Of a DNA stretch of 64,000 nt, positions 51,801-60,307 are shown in pieces (the first letter of the stretch is position 1; each line of letters opens with the position of its first letter). Under the pieces are notes generated by a model. The model was not told the DNA's origin, did not search any database, and saw only the letters and a list, made by a program, of their open reading frames with translations. Where the stretch lies: the NCBI GenBank assembly GCA_963845495.1, contig CAWJTH010000202.1, positions 1-64,000 of the forward strand, written 5' to 3'. Position numbers and translations under genes: made by a program. This DNA is from JAZKFT01 sp963845495. Lineage in GTDB: Bacteria; Bacteroidota; Bacteroidia; Chitinophagales; Chitinophagaceae.

Positions 51801-52227
51801 TTATCAAAAAGACGGATTTATTATTTCAACCGATAAGTCTTTGCTGGATATAAATTACATCCATCATTATTTGTCGACGGAAAGTTATTGGGCGCAAGGC
51901 ATACCTTACGAAACCGTTAAACGCTCCATCGAGAATTCTTTTTGTTTTGGTATGTATAAAAATGGAAAACAAATTGGTTTTGCGAGGGTAATTACAGATT
52001 TTGCCACTTTTGCGTGGCTCTGCGATGTGTTTGTGAATGAAGATTTCAGAGGATTAAGCTTGGGGAAATGGTTGATGGAAACAATCCACAGCCATCCAAC
52101 ATTGCAAGGTTTTCGGGCGTGGATGTTGGGTACAAAAGACGCCCACGGATTGTATGCCCAATTTGGTTACGGCCCGCTTCCCGAACCGCATCGGATAATG
52201 CGGAGGACCGGAAAAATTCCAAAATAA
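51787..52227 (+). CDS. GNAT-family N-acetyltransferase
   Basis: A 146-residue acetyltransferase of the GNAT fold. The acetyl-CoA loop is DVFVNEDFRGLSLGKWLM (Q/RxxGxG-type, here RGLSLG), followed by the family's C-terminal WMLGTKDAHGLYAQFGY segment. Such small enzymes acetylate amines of unknown identity. ATG 51787 overlaps the pseudouridine synthase stop, suggesting translational coupling. Confidence 0.85.
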   Translation: MENDNYQKDGFIISTDKSLLDINYIHHYLSTESYWAQGIPYETVKRSIENSFCFGMYKNGKQIGFARVITDFATFAWLCDVFVNEDFRGLSLGKWLMETIHSHPTLQGFRAWMLGTKDAHGLYAQFGYGPLPEPHRIMRRTGKIPK

Positions 52228-52366
52228 AAAAAATCCAAATCCCAACAAATTAGACATTCACCTGATTATTCTAACTTTTATGTACGATGATTTTAAAGTG
52301 GAAATTTTAAAATAGACTCGCAAGTCCCACTAGTTGAAATTTGGAATTTTCCCTTTTGGAATTTGT
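52212..52366. repeat. Inverted arms, AAATTCCAAATTCC family
   Basis: AAAATTCCAAAATAAAAAAA then ATCCAAATCCCAAC lie at the end of the GNAT gene (its stop is inside the repeat), and GTTGAAATTTGGAATTTTCC with TTTTGGAATTTG follow at 52334-52366. The arms pair imperfectly. The spacer carries no gene. Confidence 0.6.
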
Positions 52367-52372
52367 ACATCC

Positions 52373-52380
52373 TACATTTG
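52373..52380 (+). promoter_or_regulatory. Bacteroidota -7 promoter element upstream of kbl
   Basis: TACATTTG is a perfect TAnnTTTG match, 19 nt before the kbl ATG at 52400, directly following the inverted-repeat arm. Confidence 0.45.
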
Positions 52381-52399
52381 CAGCAATTAAACGCATCGT

Positions 52400-53587
52400 A
52401 TGAATTCTAATTTTTCAGAGCGCATCGGAAAAGAATTAGCGGAAATTGAAGCCGCTGGGTTATATAAAAAAGAACGCATCATTACCAGCGAGCAAGGCCC
52501 CGAAATTGTAGTGAACGGCAAAACGGTATTAAACTTTTGCGCCAATAATTATCTTGGCCTTTCATCGCACCCAAAAGTAATAGAGGCTGCGCACGAAGCC
52601 ATTAATACGCATGGTTATGGCATGAGCAGCGTTCGGTTTATTTGCGGCACGCAAGACATCCACAAACAATTGGAAGCGAAGCTTGCCACTTTTTTGGGTA
52701 CGGAAGACACCATTTTATATGCAGCCGCTTTTGATGCCAACGGCGGCGTTTTTGAACCTTTGTTTGGTGAACAAGATGCGATCATCAGCGATGCGTTGAA
52801 CCATGCCTCAATTATAGATGGAGTAAGGCTTTGCAAGGCGCAACGTTATCGCTACGAGCATAATAATATGGCTGATTTGGAAGCGAAATTGAAAGAAACA
52901 CAAAACCTGCGCAACCGCATAATTGTTACAGACGGTTCGTTTAGTATGGACGGAACCATTGCGCAGTTGGATAAAATTTGCGACCTCGCTGATAAATACG
53001 ACGCAATTGTAATGATTGACGAATGCCACAGCAGCGGCTTTTTGGGCAAGAACGGCCGCGGCACGCATGAATATCGTGGGGTTATGGGCCGCATCGACAT
53101 CATCACCGGAACACTTGGCAAAGCATTGGGCGGCGCTAGCGGCGGTTTTACATCAGGCAAAAAAGAAGTGATTGAAATGTTGCGCCAGCGCAGTAGGCCT
53201 TATCTTTTTTCAAACACCGTGGCGCCAAGTATTGTGGGTGCCAGCATTGCCGTGTTGGATATGCTAACCGAAACAACCGAATTACGTGATCAGCTTGAAA
53301 TAAACACCAAATATTTTAGGGAGCAAATGACTAACGCCGGGTTCGACATAAAACCCGGCGACCACCCGATTGTACCGATTATGCTGTACGATGCAGTGGT
53401 GGCGCAAACTTTTGCTGCCAAATTGTTGGAAGAAAGCGTGTATGTCATCGGGTTTTTCTTTCCCGTTGTGGCAAAGGGTCTTGCCCGCATCAGGGTGCAA
53501 TTAAGTGCCGCACACACCCGCGAACATTTAGACAAAGCCATTGCCGCATTTACAAAAGTGGGCAAGGAATTGGGTGTGTTACAGTAA
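52400..53587 (+). CDS. kbl: Glycine C-acetyltransferase (2-amino-3-ketobutyrate CoA ligase)
   Basis: A 395-residue PLP-dependent alpha-oxoamine synthase. It joins acetyl-CoA and glycine to form 2-amino-3-ketobutyrate, or runs in reverse in threonine breakdown. NNYLGLSSHPKV, DALNHASIIDGVRL, MIDECHSSGFLGKNG and the PLP lysine in TGTLGKALGGASGG are intact. Length and features fit Kbl better than biotin or heme paralogs. A threonine dehydrogenase gene is not adjacent. Confidence 0.93.
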   Translation: MNSNFSERIGKELAEIEAAGLYKKERIITSEQGPEIVVNGKTVLNFCANNYLGLSSHPKVIEAAHEAINTHGYGMSSVRFICGTQDIHKQLEAKLATFLGTEDTILYAAAFDANGGVFEPLFGEQDAIISDALNHASIIDGVRLCKAQRYRYEHNNMADLEAKLKETQNLRNRIIVTDGSFSMDGTIAQLDKICDLADKYDAIVMIDECHSSGFLGKNGRGTHEYRGVMGRIDIITGTLGKALGGASGGFTSGKKEVIEMLRQRSRPYLFSNTVAPSIVGASIAVLDMLTETTELRDQLEINTKYFREQMTNAGFDIKPGDHPIVPIMLYDAVVAQTFAAKLLEESVYVIGFFFPVVAKGLARIRVQLSAAHTREHLDKAIAAFTKVGKELGVLQ

Positions 53588-53628
53588 TTACCCTTAATTT
53601 TATTTCAAACAAAACCACCCAAAACTAT

Positions 53629-54672
53629 ATGCAAGAAAACTTGCCCGAAACCGAACAACCGATAAACGAAGAAAGCTGTGCAAATTGTGGAAGCCATGCC
53701 GTTTTAAAAGATTATCCAACCAAACTTTGCGCTGATTGCAGACAAGCTTTTATTAAGTTTCCGATTCCCAAATGGATACTTGGATTTGCTGGTGGCATTT
53801 TATTAATCGTGTTATATTCCATGATTAAACTGCCCGCAAATCTTGCATTGGGAATACATTTTGAGAAAGGTAAAAAAGCGATGGCCGAAAACAAGTATTT
53901 AACCGCCGAAAGCGAATTGGCGAAAGTGGTAGACAAAGCACCAAATTATACAGAAGCTAAGTGTTTATTGGCCATAGCTGCATTTCATAACCAAGATTTT
54001 TTTGTCGAAAATGAAATGTTTCAGCAATTAAAAGGCGTTGATCTTAAAGACGATGCATTACTTGCTAGTGCGAACGAAGTAATAAAAGAAATGGACGGAT
54101 ATATACCTTCCGACTCAATGAATTTGTTGTTAGCTAAATATAATAACAATAGCGACAGCATTCCGGATGCTATATTAGAAAAATTTATTAGTGCATACCC
54201 AAGCGAACTTTATCCTGTACAATTATACGCCAGCTCACTATTTAATAGAAATGTGTATAAAAAATCGGATAGCTTGGCGCAAATCGCACTTACCATGGAG
54301 CCAGACTTTATGCCAGCAATTTCTTTGAGGGCTGGTACACTCCGATATTTAAAACAATACGATTCTGCCATTTATTTCAACAATTTATTGCTGGCGCAAA
54401 ATGTGGAGTCGGTTTATGCAATTTCATCAAAAGCAAGAACCTTGTTGATGCAAAAGAAAGATGCCGAGGCATTAAAAACCGCATTGGAGGCGCAAAAGTT
54501 GAAACAATCCGACGGATATAATTTAGCTACGTTAGCAATTATTTATCACCTAACCGGAAAGTTAAAAGAGCGTGATGCTATTGTTTCGCAAACGCAAAAC
54601 GATTCGTTGGCTATCCCGTACATGAAATACGCCAATGAAGTTATTTCAGGCAAACAAAAATTTAGAGACTAA
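53629..54672 (+). CDS. Zinc-ribbon, single-helix TPR-like protein
   Basis: A 347-residue protein: an N-terminal zinc ribbon (CANCGSHA and CADC, about 17-38), one membrane helix (WILGFAGGILLIVLYSMIKL, about 49-68), then tetratricopeptide-like repeats covering residues 80-340, likely outside the cytoplasm. No enzymatic signature. TPR proteins mediate protein assembly; the partner is unknown. The M50-like gene begins 16 nt downstream, so the two are probably cotranscribed. Confidence 0.75.
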   Translation: MQENLPETEQPINEESCANCGSHAVLKDYPTKLCADCRQAFIKFPIPKWILGFAGGILLIVLYSMIKLPANLALGIHFEKGKKAMAENKYLTAESELAKVVDKAPNYTEAKCLLAIAAFHNQDFFVENEMFQQLKGVDLKDDALLASANEVIKEMDGYIPSDSMNLLLAKYNNNSDSIPDAILEKFISAYPSELYPVQLYASSLFNRNVYKKSDSLAQIALTMEPDFMPAISLRAGTLRYLKQYDSAIYFNNLLLAQNVESVYAISSKARTLLMQKKDAEALKTALEAQKLKQSDGYNLATLAIIYHLTGKLKERDAIVSQTQNDSLAIPYMKYANEVISGKQKFRD

Positions 54673-54687
54673 AAAAAATATCCGTAC

Positions 54688-55221
54688 ATGTTTTTTATAC
54701 CAGGCATCCTTATCACTATTGTTACTTTCCCCGGCGTTATTGTGCACGAGCTTGCGCACCAATTGTTTTGCCGGTTGTATAAAGTTCCCGTTTTTCAAGT
54801 AGTTTATTTTCGAACCAAAAATCCTGTAGGTTATGTTTTGCACGAAGCAGTGCAAAATAAGTGGCACGGCATGATGATTAGCGTTGGCCCTTTTATTGTG
54901 AACACTTTGTTGGGTGCCATTATTGCTTTACCAGCCTCGTTGCCGGTATTTGTTTTTGATAATGCCGGGCCGATTGATTATTTATTGATTTATCTAGGCG
55001 TTTCAATTGCCATGCACGCATTTCCCAGTACTGGCGATGCCAATGTAATTTGGCGACAAATAAATGAAGAGAATACGCCCTTGTTGGTAAAAATTATCGG
55101 CTACCCGATAGTTGGTTTAATACACATCGTGTCTCTCGGCAAGTTTTTTTGGTTGGATGCTTTATATGGTGTTGGCGTAGCAATAGGTATTCCGAAGCTT
55201 ATTATTGCGTTGATGGCTTAG
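54688..55221 (+). CDS. Small membrane zinc metallopeptidase (M50/DUF3267-like)
   Basis: A 177-residue integral membrane protein with HELAH (about 26-30) in a hydrophobic helix, as in site-2-protease or DUF3267 peptidases, and a distal motif SIAMHAFPSTGDANVIW near 110-126 that could supply the third ligand (Asp). Such enzymes may process membrane peptides. The identity of the substrate is unknown. The upstream TPR protein might be its adaptor, by proximity only. Confidence 0.7.
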   Translation: MFFIPGILITIVTFPGVIVHELAHQLFCRLYKVPVFQVVYFRTKNPVGYVLHEAVQNKWHGMMISVGPFIVNTLLGAIIALPASLPVFVFDNAGPIDYLLIYLGVSIAMHAFPSTGDANVIWRQINEENTPLLVKIIGYPIVGLIHIVSLGKFFWLDALYGVGVAIGIPKLIIALMA

Positions 55222-55281
55222 AATTTTACTGAAATTTGCCATGCTAACCGCAATCTAATTTAATCTGGTTCAACTAATATT

Positions 55282-56101
55282 ATGAATATCCGTTCCTTGT
55301 GTTTTGTAGCTTGTGCCTTTTGCCTTGCATCTCTTTCTTCCTGCACCAACAACCCTACCACGCTCGACAATAGTTTTAAAAAGTATTTCGATGATAATAA
55401 AGTGAATGGTTGTTTTGGCCTGTGGGATAATCTGGACAATCATTTTACTATTTATAATATGCCTCGTTTCCGCGATTCGGCTTATTTACCAGCTTCAACT
55501 TTTAAGGTGGTAAATGCGTTGATTGCACTTGGCACCGGCAGGATTTTTAGCGATACCGTTGTGCTAAAATGGGACGGCATTACCCGCTCAAGGCCGGAAT
55601 GGAACAAAGACATGGACATGCGTGAAGCTTTCCAAGGTTAGCAATGTTGGTTATTTTCAGCAAGTGGCCCGCCGCATTGGAAAAGATACCATGCAAATGA
55701 TGCTGGACAGTATTAAATATGGCACCAGAAAAATAACAACTAGGGTCGATTCTTTTTGGTTGGATAACTCGCTGAAAATTACTGCCGATGAGCAATTGGG
55801 CTTAATGAAAAGATTGTATTTCAAGCAATTACCTTTTCAACGCCGCGAACAGGATATTGTTAAAAGTATGATGCTGAAAGAAAATAATGCGAACTACAAG
55901 CTAAGCTATAAAACTGGTTGGGGCTTTTTGCCCGACGGCCAATCGCTTGGTTGGATTGTTGGCTGGATCGAAGAAAATGCGCACGTTTATTTTTTCGTAC
56001 TTAATTGCACAGGGGCGCATGACGCTGATATGACCACCATCCGCATGAATATTTTAAAAGGCATTTTAACGCAAATGGGATTTTTTCAGGGAAAGAAGTG
56101 A
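55282..56101 (+). pseudogene. Class D (OXA-type) beta-lactamase, frameshifted
   Basis: A class D serine beta-lactamase: lipoprotein-type signal (CLASLSSCTNN), active site STFK (YLPASTFKVVNA), the SNV motif (SxV) and YKTGWG (KTG). After DMREAF the frame shifts: TTTCCAAGG (55630-55638) has one base too many, and the next frame continues KVSNVGYFQQVARRIG, exactly the normal sequence. The gene would encode about 272 residues. As given it is inactive; a single indel next to CC could also be a sequencing error. Confidence 0.88.
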
Positions 56102-56105
56102 GCCG

Positions 56106-56512
56106 GTACTAAGTATTTAGATGTTAGTACTTAGACAGACCAAGATCAACTTTGAAAGACGATTAGCAATAGAAAAGATTTTTAAAAGAAGAAGAGATAA
56201 AAGACATTTAAACAGACCTAAAGGATATTTAGCTTTTTGTTTTTTATTGAAAGCGTTTACTTTGGCTATAAAAACATTCTTGCAATGTTGCAGTATATAA
56301 TTCTTATATTTTTTATCGTAAGTCCTTTTGTAATCGATTTAACAATATCAATATTTAAGAAGCCTAAAAAACAAATTGTTGTTAAGGATGAAAAAAATAG
56401 TTTTTGGGTGGATGGCATAATGCGTGTTTTTGAAATTATTGGAGGACGTTATTATTAATGGGCAAAAAAACTCGGTTCTGTCTAACTACTAAATACTAAC
56501 ATCTAAATACTT
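56106..56512. repeat. Inverted repeat pair enclosing a small gene, TTTAGATGTTAGTA family
   Basis: AAGTATTTAGATGTTAGTA (56111-56129) and its exact inverse (56494-56512) are 19 nt each, extending imperfectly beyond. They start 4 nt past the beta-lactamase stop and end 2 nt before the batB-like ATG. The enclosed 370 nt contain a small membrane-protein frame (56285-56458). Confidence 0.8.
56285..56458 (+). CDS. Small single-helix membrane protein (hypothetical)
   Basis: A 57-residue frame from ATG 56285 (MLQYIILIFFIVSPFVIDLT) with one hydrophobic helix and a charged tail (KKPKKQIVVKDEKNSFW). Not a recognised family. It lies between the two arms of an inverted repeat, a position that would make it cargo if the repeat is mobile. 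The longer frame from 56237 is less likely. Confidence 0.4.
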   Translation: MLQYIILIFFIVSPFVIDLTISIFKKPKKQIVVKDEKNSFWVDGIMRVFEIIGGRYY

Positions 56513-56514
56513 AA

Positions 56515-58194
56515 ATGTTCCAAGCAGAAGACACATATCAATTCCTTTGGTTATTGCTCATCATTCCAATTGCCTTATTGGTTTGGTTGGCCATCCGTTG
56601 GAAAAATACTACCCTCAAAAAAATGGGCGATGGTCATTTAATACGCCAATTATTTAAGGGGTATTCTCCACAAAAATTTTTGCTGAAAGCGTTGTTGCCA
56701 TTGATTGCCATGGCTTTATTGGCAGTTGCTTTGGTTAATTACCGCAAAGCGGATGATTCGGAAAAAATAAAACTGAACGGTACCGATTTAATCATTGCTT
56801 TGGATGTAAGCAATAGCATGTTGGCAAAAGATGTGCAGCCTAACCGCCTAGAAAAAGCAAAGCTATTGATCGGCAAATTGATTGACCGATTAAACGGGAA
56901 CCGTGTTGGGTTAGTTGTTTTTGCCGGCAATGCTTACCCGCAAATGCCATTGACCACAGATGCGAGTGCGGCGAAATTATTCCTCGGCAGCATTTCTCCT
57001 GATTTAGTGCCAACACAAGGTACCAACATCAGCGAGGCCTTATTGTTGGCCGACCGCATGATGAACACGCAGGAAAAAAAATATAAATCAATCCTGCTCA
57101 TCAGCGATGGCGAAGACCACGACGAAGACGCCGATGCCACTGCCAAACAATTGAAAGAACACGGCGTCGTCATCAATACAATCGGCATCGGTTCGCCAGA
57201 CGGAGCACAATTGTATGACCCTAATACCAACGATGTAAAACGCGACGCGGAGGGCAACGTGGTTGTAAGTAAGCTAAATGAAAAAGCGTTGCAAGATTTG
57301 GCGGCTGCAACCGGCGGTACTTATCAATTGTTAGGCGAAACTGAAACGGCTGTTAAAAATACCCTTGCCGAATTAGATAATATGGACAAAAAGGCTATTA
57401 CAGATACTACATTCACTAATTATACTACTTATTTTTATTGGTTTGTCTTGGTTGCCATGGTATTATTAATCATTGAATTATTGATGCCGGAAAAAAAGAA
57501 AAATGCCACGCCAGCAAAAGTTAAACCTGCCAAAAAAGCAATAGCTGCCATGCTGCTACTATTTGCTACCACGGCTTTTTCTCAGAAAGAAAATGACGCC
57601 ATCCGCAAAGGAAACGATGCTTATAAAAAGCAACAATTTGATGTGGCTTCGAAAGATTATGCCGAGGCATTAAAAGAAAATAACAATAACCCAACAGCTA
57701 ATTTTAACCTTGGCAATACTTGGTTTAAAGCTGGCAAGTACGATACCGCAGCGCAGCAATACGATGCGCTAGCCAACAATGCACACGATAAAAGCTTGCA
57801 AGCCAAAAGCTATTATAACAAAGGCGTTTCGCTGATAAAAGATAAAAAACTTAAAGAAGCTATTGATGCCTTCAAACAATCGTTAAAAGTTGATCCGAGC
57901 GACGAAGACAGCCGCCAAAACCTGCAAAAAGCATTGAAAGAATTGCAAAAAAAACAACCGCCACCACCACAAAACAAGCAAGATAAAAAGAAACAGGACG
58001 AAAAAAAACCACCACCACCAAAAGAAGATAAAAAGAAAAAGGACAACGGCGAACAACCACCGCCCCAAAGTAAATTGAACAAAAAGGAAGCAGAACAAAA
58101 ATTACAAGCGCTTCGCGAAGAAGAAAAAAAGCTAAAACAGAAAATGGATCAGCAAAAGCAACCGGCCAATAGAAGAACGGATAAAGATTGGTAG
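56515..58194 (+). CDS. batB: BatB/BatC fusion: VWA domain plus TPR domain
   Basis: A 559-residue protein. Residues 1-80 hold the BatA/BatB-type membrane helices; a VWA domain with MIDAS DVSNS and ISDGED spans about 90-280; a membrane helix follows at about 307-325 and a second near 340-355. The remainder (about 360-470) contains tetratricopeptide repeats, the content of the separate BatC protein in other Bacteroidota, and ends in a Pro/Lys/Gln-rich tail. It is 40 kb from the moxR-DUF58-batA locus and reads in the other direction. Confidence 0.85.
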   Translation: MFQAEDTYQFLWLLLIIPIALLVWLAIRWKNTTLKKMGDGHLIRQLFKGYSPQKFLLKALLPLIAMALLAVALVNYRKADDSEKIKLNGTDLIIALDVSNSMLAKDVQPNRLEKAKLLIGKLIDRLNGNRVGLVVFAGNAYPQMPLTTDASAAKLFLGSISPDLVPTQGTNISEALLLADRMMNTQEKKYKSILLISDGEDHDEDADATAKQLKEHGVVINTIGIGSPDGAQLYDPNTNDVKRDAEGNVVVSKLNEKALQDLAAATGGTYQLLGETETAVKNTLAELDNMDKKAITDTTFTNYTTYFYWFVLVAMVLLIIELLMPEKKKNATPAKVKPAKKAIAAMLLLFATTAFSQKENDAIRKGNDAYKKQQFDVASKDYAEALKENNNNPTANFNLGNTWFKAGKYDTAAQQYDALANNAHDKSLQAKSYYNKGVSLIKDKKLKEAIDAFKQSLKVDPSDEDSRQNLQKALKELQKKQPPPPQNKQDKKKQDEKKPPPPKEDKKKKDNGEQPPPQSKLNKKEAEQKLQALREEEKKLKQKMDQQKQPANRRTDKDW

Positions 58195-58200
58195 GGGTAA

Positions 58201-58355
58201 ATTCCAATAAAGAAATCCAAATTCCAACATAATGGTGTTGGCTTATTTAGCCAAGCAGCAAATTATGGAAAGTTTGGATTTTTATTTTAGGGAAGCGCCT
58301 GGAACATTGTTTAAACATGTTGTTTATTGGGATTTGGGATTTTTAATTTGGATTT
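58201..58355. repeat. Edge-anchored inverted arms, AATTCCAATAAAG / GGATTTGGGAT family
   Basis: AATTCCAATAAAGAAATCCA (from 58202) and its following AATTCCAAC are answered by GGGATTTGGGATTTTTAATT (from 58329), then TGGATTTTT, directly before the next ATG. The match is imperfect. The same words appear at 10714-10778 and 52212-52366. Confidence 0.6.
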
Positions 58356-58357
58356 TT

Positions 58358-58993
58358 ATGAAGAAAGCTTTCAAATGGCTTTTTGCTATTTCAGTTACTT
58401 TTGGCATTGTACTTTTTGCCTGTTACCATTTTGTAGCATCTGCCGCAAAACCTTACCTGTACAACGTTGTGGCCGATATACCTATGCATAAGGTTGGTTT
58501 GTTGTTGGGTACTTCTAAAGATTTGCCCGATGGTCGTCCCAATCCATTTTTTAAAAATAGGATCGAAGCTGCAATAGCATTATACAAAGCCGGCAAAATT
58601 AAATATATCATCGCCAGCGGCGACAATAGCGTGGTTGGTTACAACGAACCGAAAGACATGAAAGATGCCTTGGTGCAGCAAGGAGTTCCTGATTCGGCAG
58701 TGATTTTAGATTACGCAGGATTCAGGACATTCGATTCTATTTTGCGCTGCAAGGACATTTTTGGCCAAACTGATTTTACCATCATTTCTCAACTATTCCA
58801 CAACGAACGGGCTTTGTTTATTGCACAAAAAAATGGTATTGATGCGGTTGCCTTCAATGCCATGGATATAAGCAAACACGATAGTTTTAGAATCCATGCC
58901 CGGGAAGTGTTGGCCCGTACAAAAGCTGTATTGGATGTGTATGTTTTAAATACTAAACCCAAATTTGGTGGCGATAAAATAAATTTACCATAA
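58358..58993 (+). CDS. SanA/YdcF-family membrane protein (DUF218)
   Basis: A 211-residue protein from ATG 58358 (MKKAFKWLFAISVTFGIVLF, one membrane helix). The soluble domain has the DUF218 pattern: GLLLGTSKDLPDGRPN, FKNRIEAAIALYKAGKIKYI, IASGDNS, then EPKDMKDALVQQGVP and DYAGFRTFDSILRCKDIF. SanA affects envelope barrier function in enterobacteria; its mechanism is unresolved. A longer frame from 58232 reads through a repeat and is discarded. Confidence 0.85.
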   Translation: MKKAFKWLFAISVTFGIVLFACYHFVASAAKPYLYNVVADIPMHKVGLLLGTSKDLPDGRPNPFFKNRIEAAIALYKAGKIKYIIASGDNSVVGYNEPKDMKDALVQQGVPDSAVILDYAGFRTFDSILRCKDIFGQTDFTIISQLFHNERALFIAQKNGIDAVAFNAMDISKHDSFRIHAREVLARTKAVLDVYVLNTKPKFGGDKINLP

Positions 58994-59090
58994 AAGCAAG
59001 GTGACGGATGACAGTTGACAGGCATGAAAACACAACCAGCCTTTGTTTTACGACTGTCAATCTGCGTAACTGTCATCTGCCAACTGCGGT

Positions 59091-59483
59091 TTACGGCACA
59101 GGAACCGTTTCCACCACCATTTCGTTACCAGCTTTGTCGTAATAAACGCAGGTCATTTTCTGCATATCCAATATCCATTTTTCAACGCCAGCTTCGGCTG
59201 ATTGTTTACAAAAGGTAAGATAATCAGTTTGGCCTTTTTGGTGGATAACTAAGGCTTGCTTTAGTTTTTCTACTGATCCTTTAGCGGCAATTTCCATTGG
59301 TTCCCATTTCGCGTTGGCCGAAATAGAGAATCTGTTTGCACCAAAATATTGAATCTGTCCGTCTGCCACAAAATGCTCGTAGCTTGTTACGCCCAATTTT
59401 ATTAAGTCTTGCACATAAGCGGGAAAATCGGCACCGCTTTTTACTTTTGCGTGCGCCGCCCTAACTGCATCCAATGTAAACAT
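59091..59483 (-). CDS. DUF1398 family protein
   Basis: A 130-residue soluble protein recognised as DUF1398 by its pattern: VKSGADFPAYVQDLIKLGV, YEHFVADGQIQYFG, LKQALVIHQKGQTDYLTF and VEKWILDMQKMTC. Members occur widely and have an uncertain role; the E. coli homolog YbcV is prophage-encoded. Not part of an obvious operon. The GACGGATGACAGTTGACAGG repeat lies between it and sanA. Confidence 0.75.
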   Translation of the reverse strand: MFTLDAVRAAHAKVKSGADFPAYVQDLIKLGVTSYEHFVADGQIQYFGANRFSISANAKWEPMEIAAKGSVEKLKQALVIHQKGQTDYLTFCKQSAEAGVEKWILDMQKMTCVYYDKAGNEMVVETVPVP

Positions 59484-59548
59484 GTTTTTATATTTTTATT
59501 TGATGCAAAGATGACTGGCTGCAAACCCGCAAAATTGTATAAAATCGT

Positions 59549-60307
59549 TTATTTCAAAAAACGGTTTGGTGTTTCGTTGGTAAACTTTTTAAAGTCTTTT
59601 ATAAAATGCGACTGGTCGAAAAAGGTGGCTGCATAACCTAGCTCCGTTAGGTTCTTTGTACGGCTCAATTCTTCCAACACATATTTAAACCTTACAATTG
59701 ATGCATATTTTTTGGGCGTAGTGCCAACTATTTTTCTGAACTTTTTTTCAAGCGGGCTTTGGCTGGTACATAATTCTTTAGCTAAATCGGTAATGCGAAG
59801 CATGCCGTTTTTATTGTGGATGTGTTGAACAGCGTGCTGTACCAGTCTGTCAATCTCCTTTTCTTTAAACTGGTTTATTAAAAAATCTTCAACAACAGCA
59901 ATCCTTTCTGTATCAGCGCTTGCTTCGAAAAGCCTGTTTTCAACTTCGTCTAAAGCTGATTTTTTGAACAAATATTCCAATGAAATGCTTTGCGCAAATA
60001 ATTCGTTTACAGGCAATTGTAGAAATTGATAGGCACCCATTTCGGTAAAATAAATCAAAACGCTGCCTGTGTTTTTTACGTTTTTAAAAATCCTGAAACT
60101 ATCTAAAATGCCGGTGATACCTTGATTTGACAAAACGATTGCTTCGTCTTTTTCGTAAAATGAAAGACCGCCGACATATTGAAAGCCAATAACAATGGAT
60201 GTATCTGGCGATATGGTGTAGGTTTGTTCCACACTGGTTTCTGAGCATACAAAATATTTAATGTATGGCTTTAGAAATTCGCATGGAGGATACTTTTCAA
60301 ATTTCAT
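59549..60307 (-). CDS. AraC-family transcriptional regulator
   Basis: A 252-residue regulator. The N-terminal half (about 1-150) is a DUF6597-like ligand or dimerisation domain; the C-terminal half has the double helix-turn-helix: LRITDLAKELCTSQSPLEKK (first HTH) and ELGYAATFFDQSHFIKDFKK (second HTH). No cognate target is evident; the spacer at its 5' side (60308-60739) has no adjacent divergent operon other than apaG. Confidence 0.85.
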   Translation of the reverse strand: MKFEKYPPCEFLKPYIKYFVCSETSVEQTYTISPDTSIVIGFQYVGGLSFYEKDEAIVLSNQGITGILDSFRIFKNVKNTGSVLIYFTEMGAYQFLQLPVNELFAQSISLEYLFKKSALDEVENRLFEASADTERIAVVEDFLINQFKEKEIDRLVQHAVQHIHNKNGMLRITDLAKELCTSQSPLEKKFRKIVGTTPKKYASIVRFKYVLEELSRTKNLTELGYAATFFDQSHFIKDFKKFTNETPNRFLK

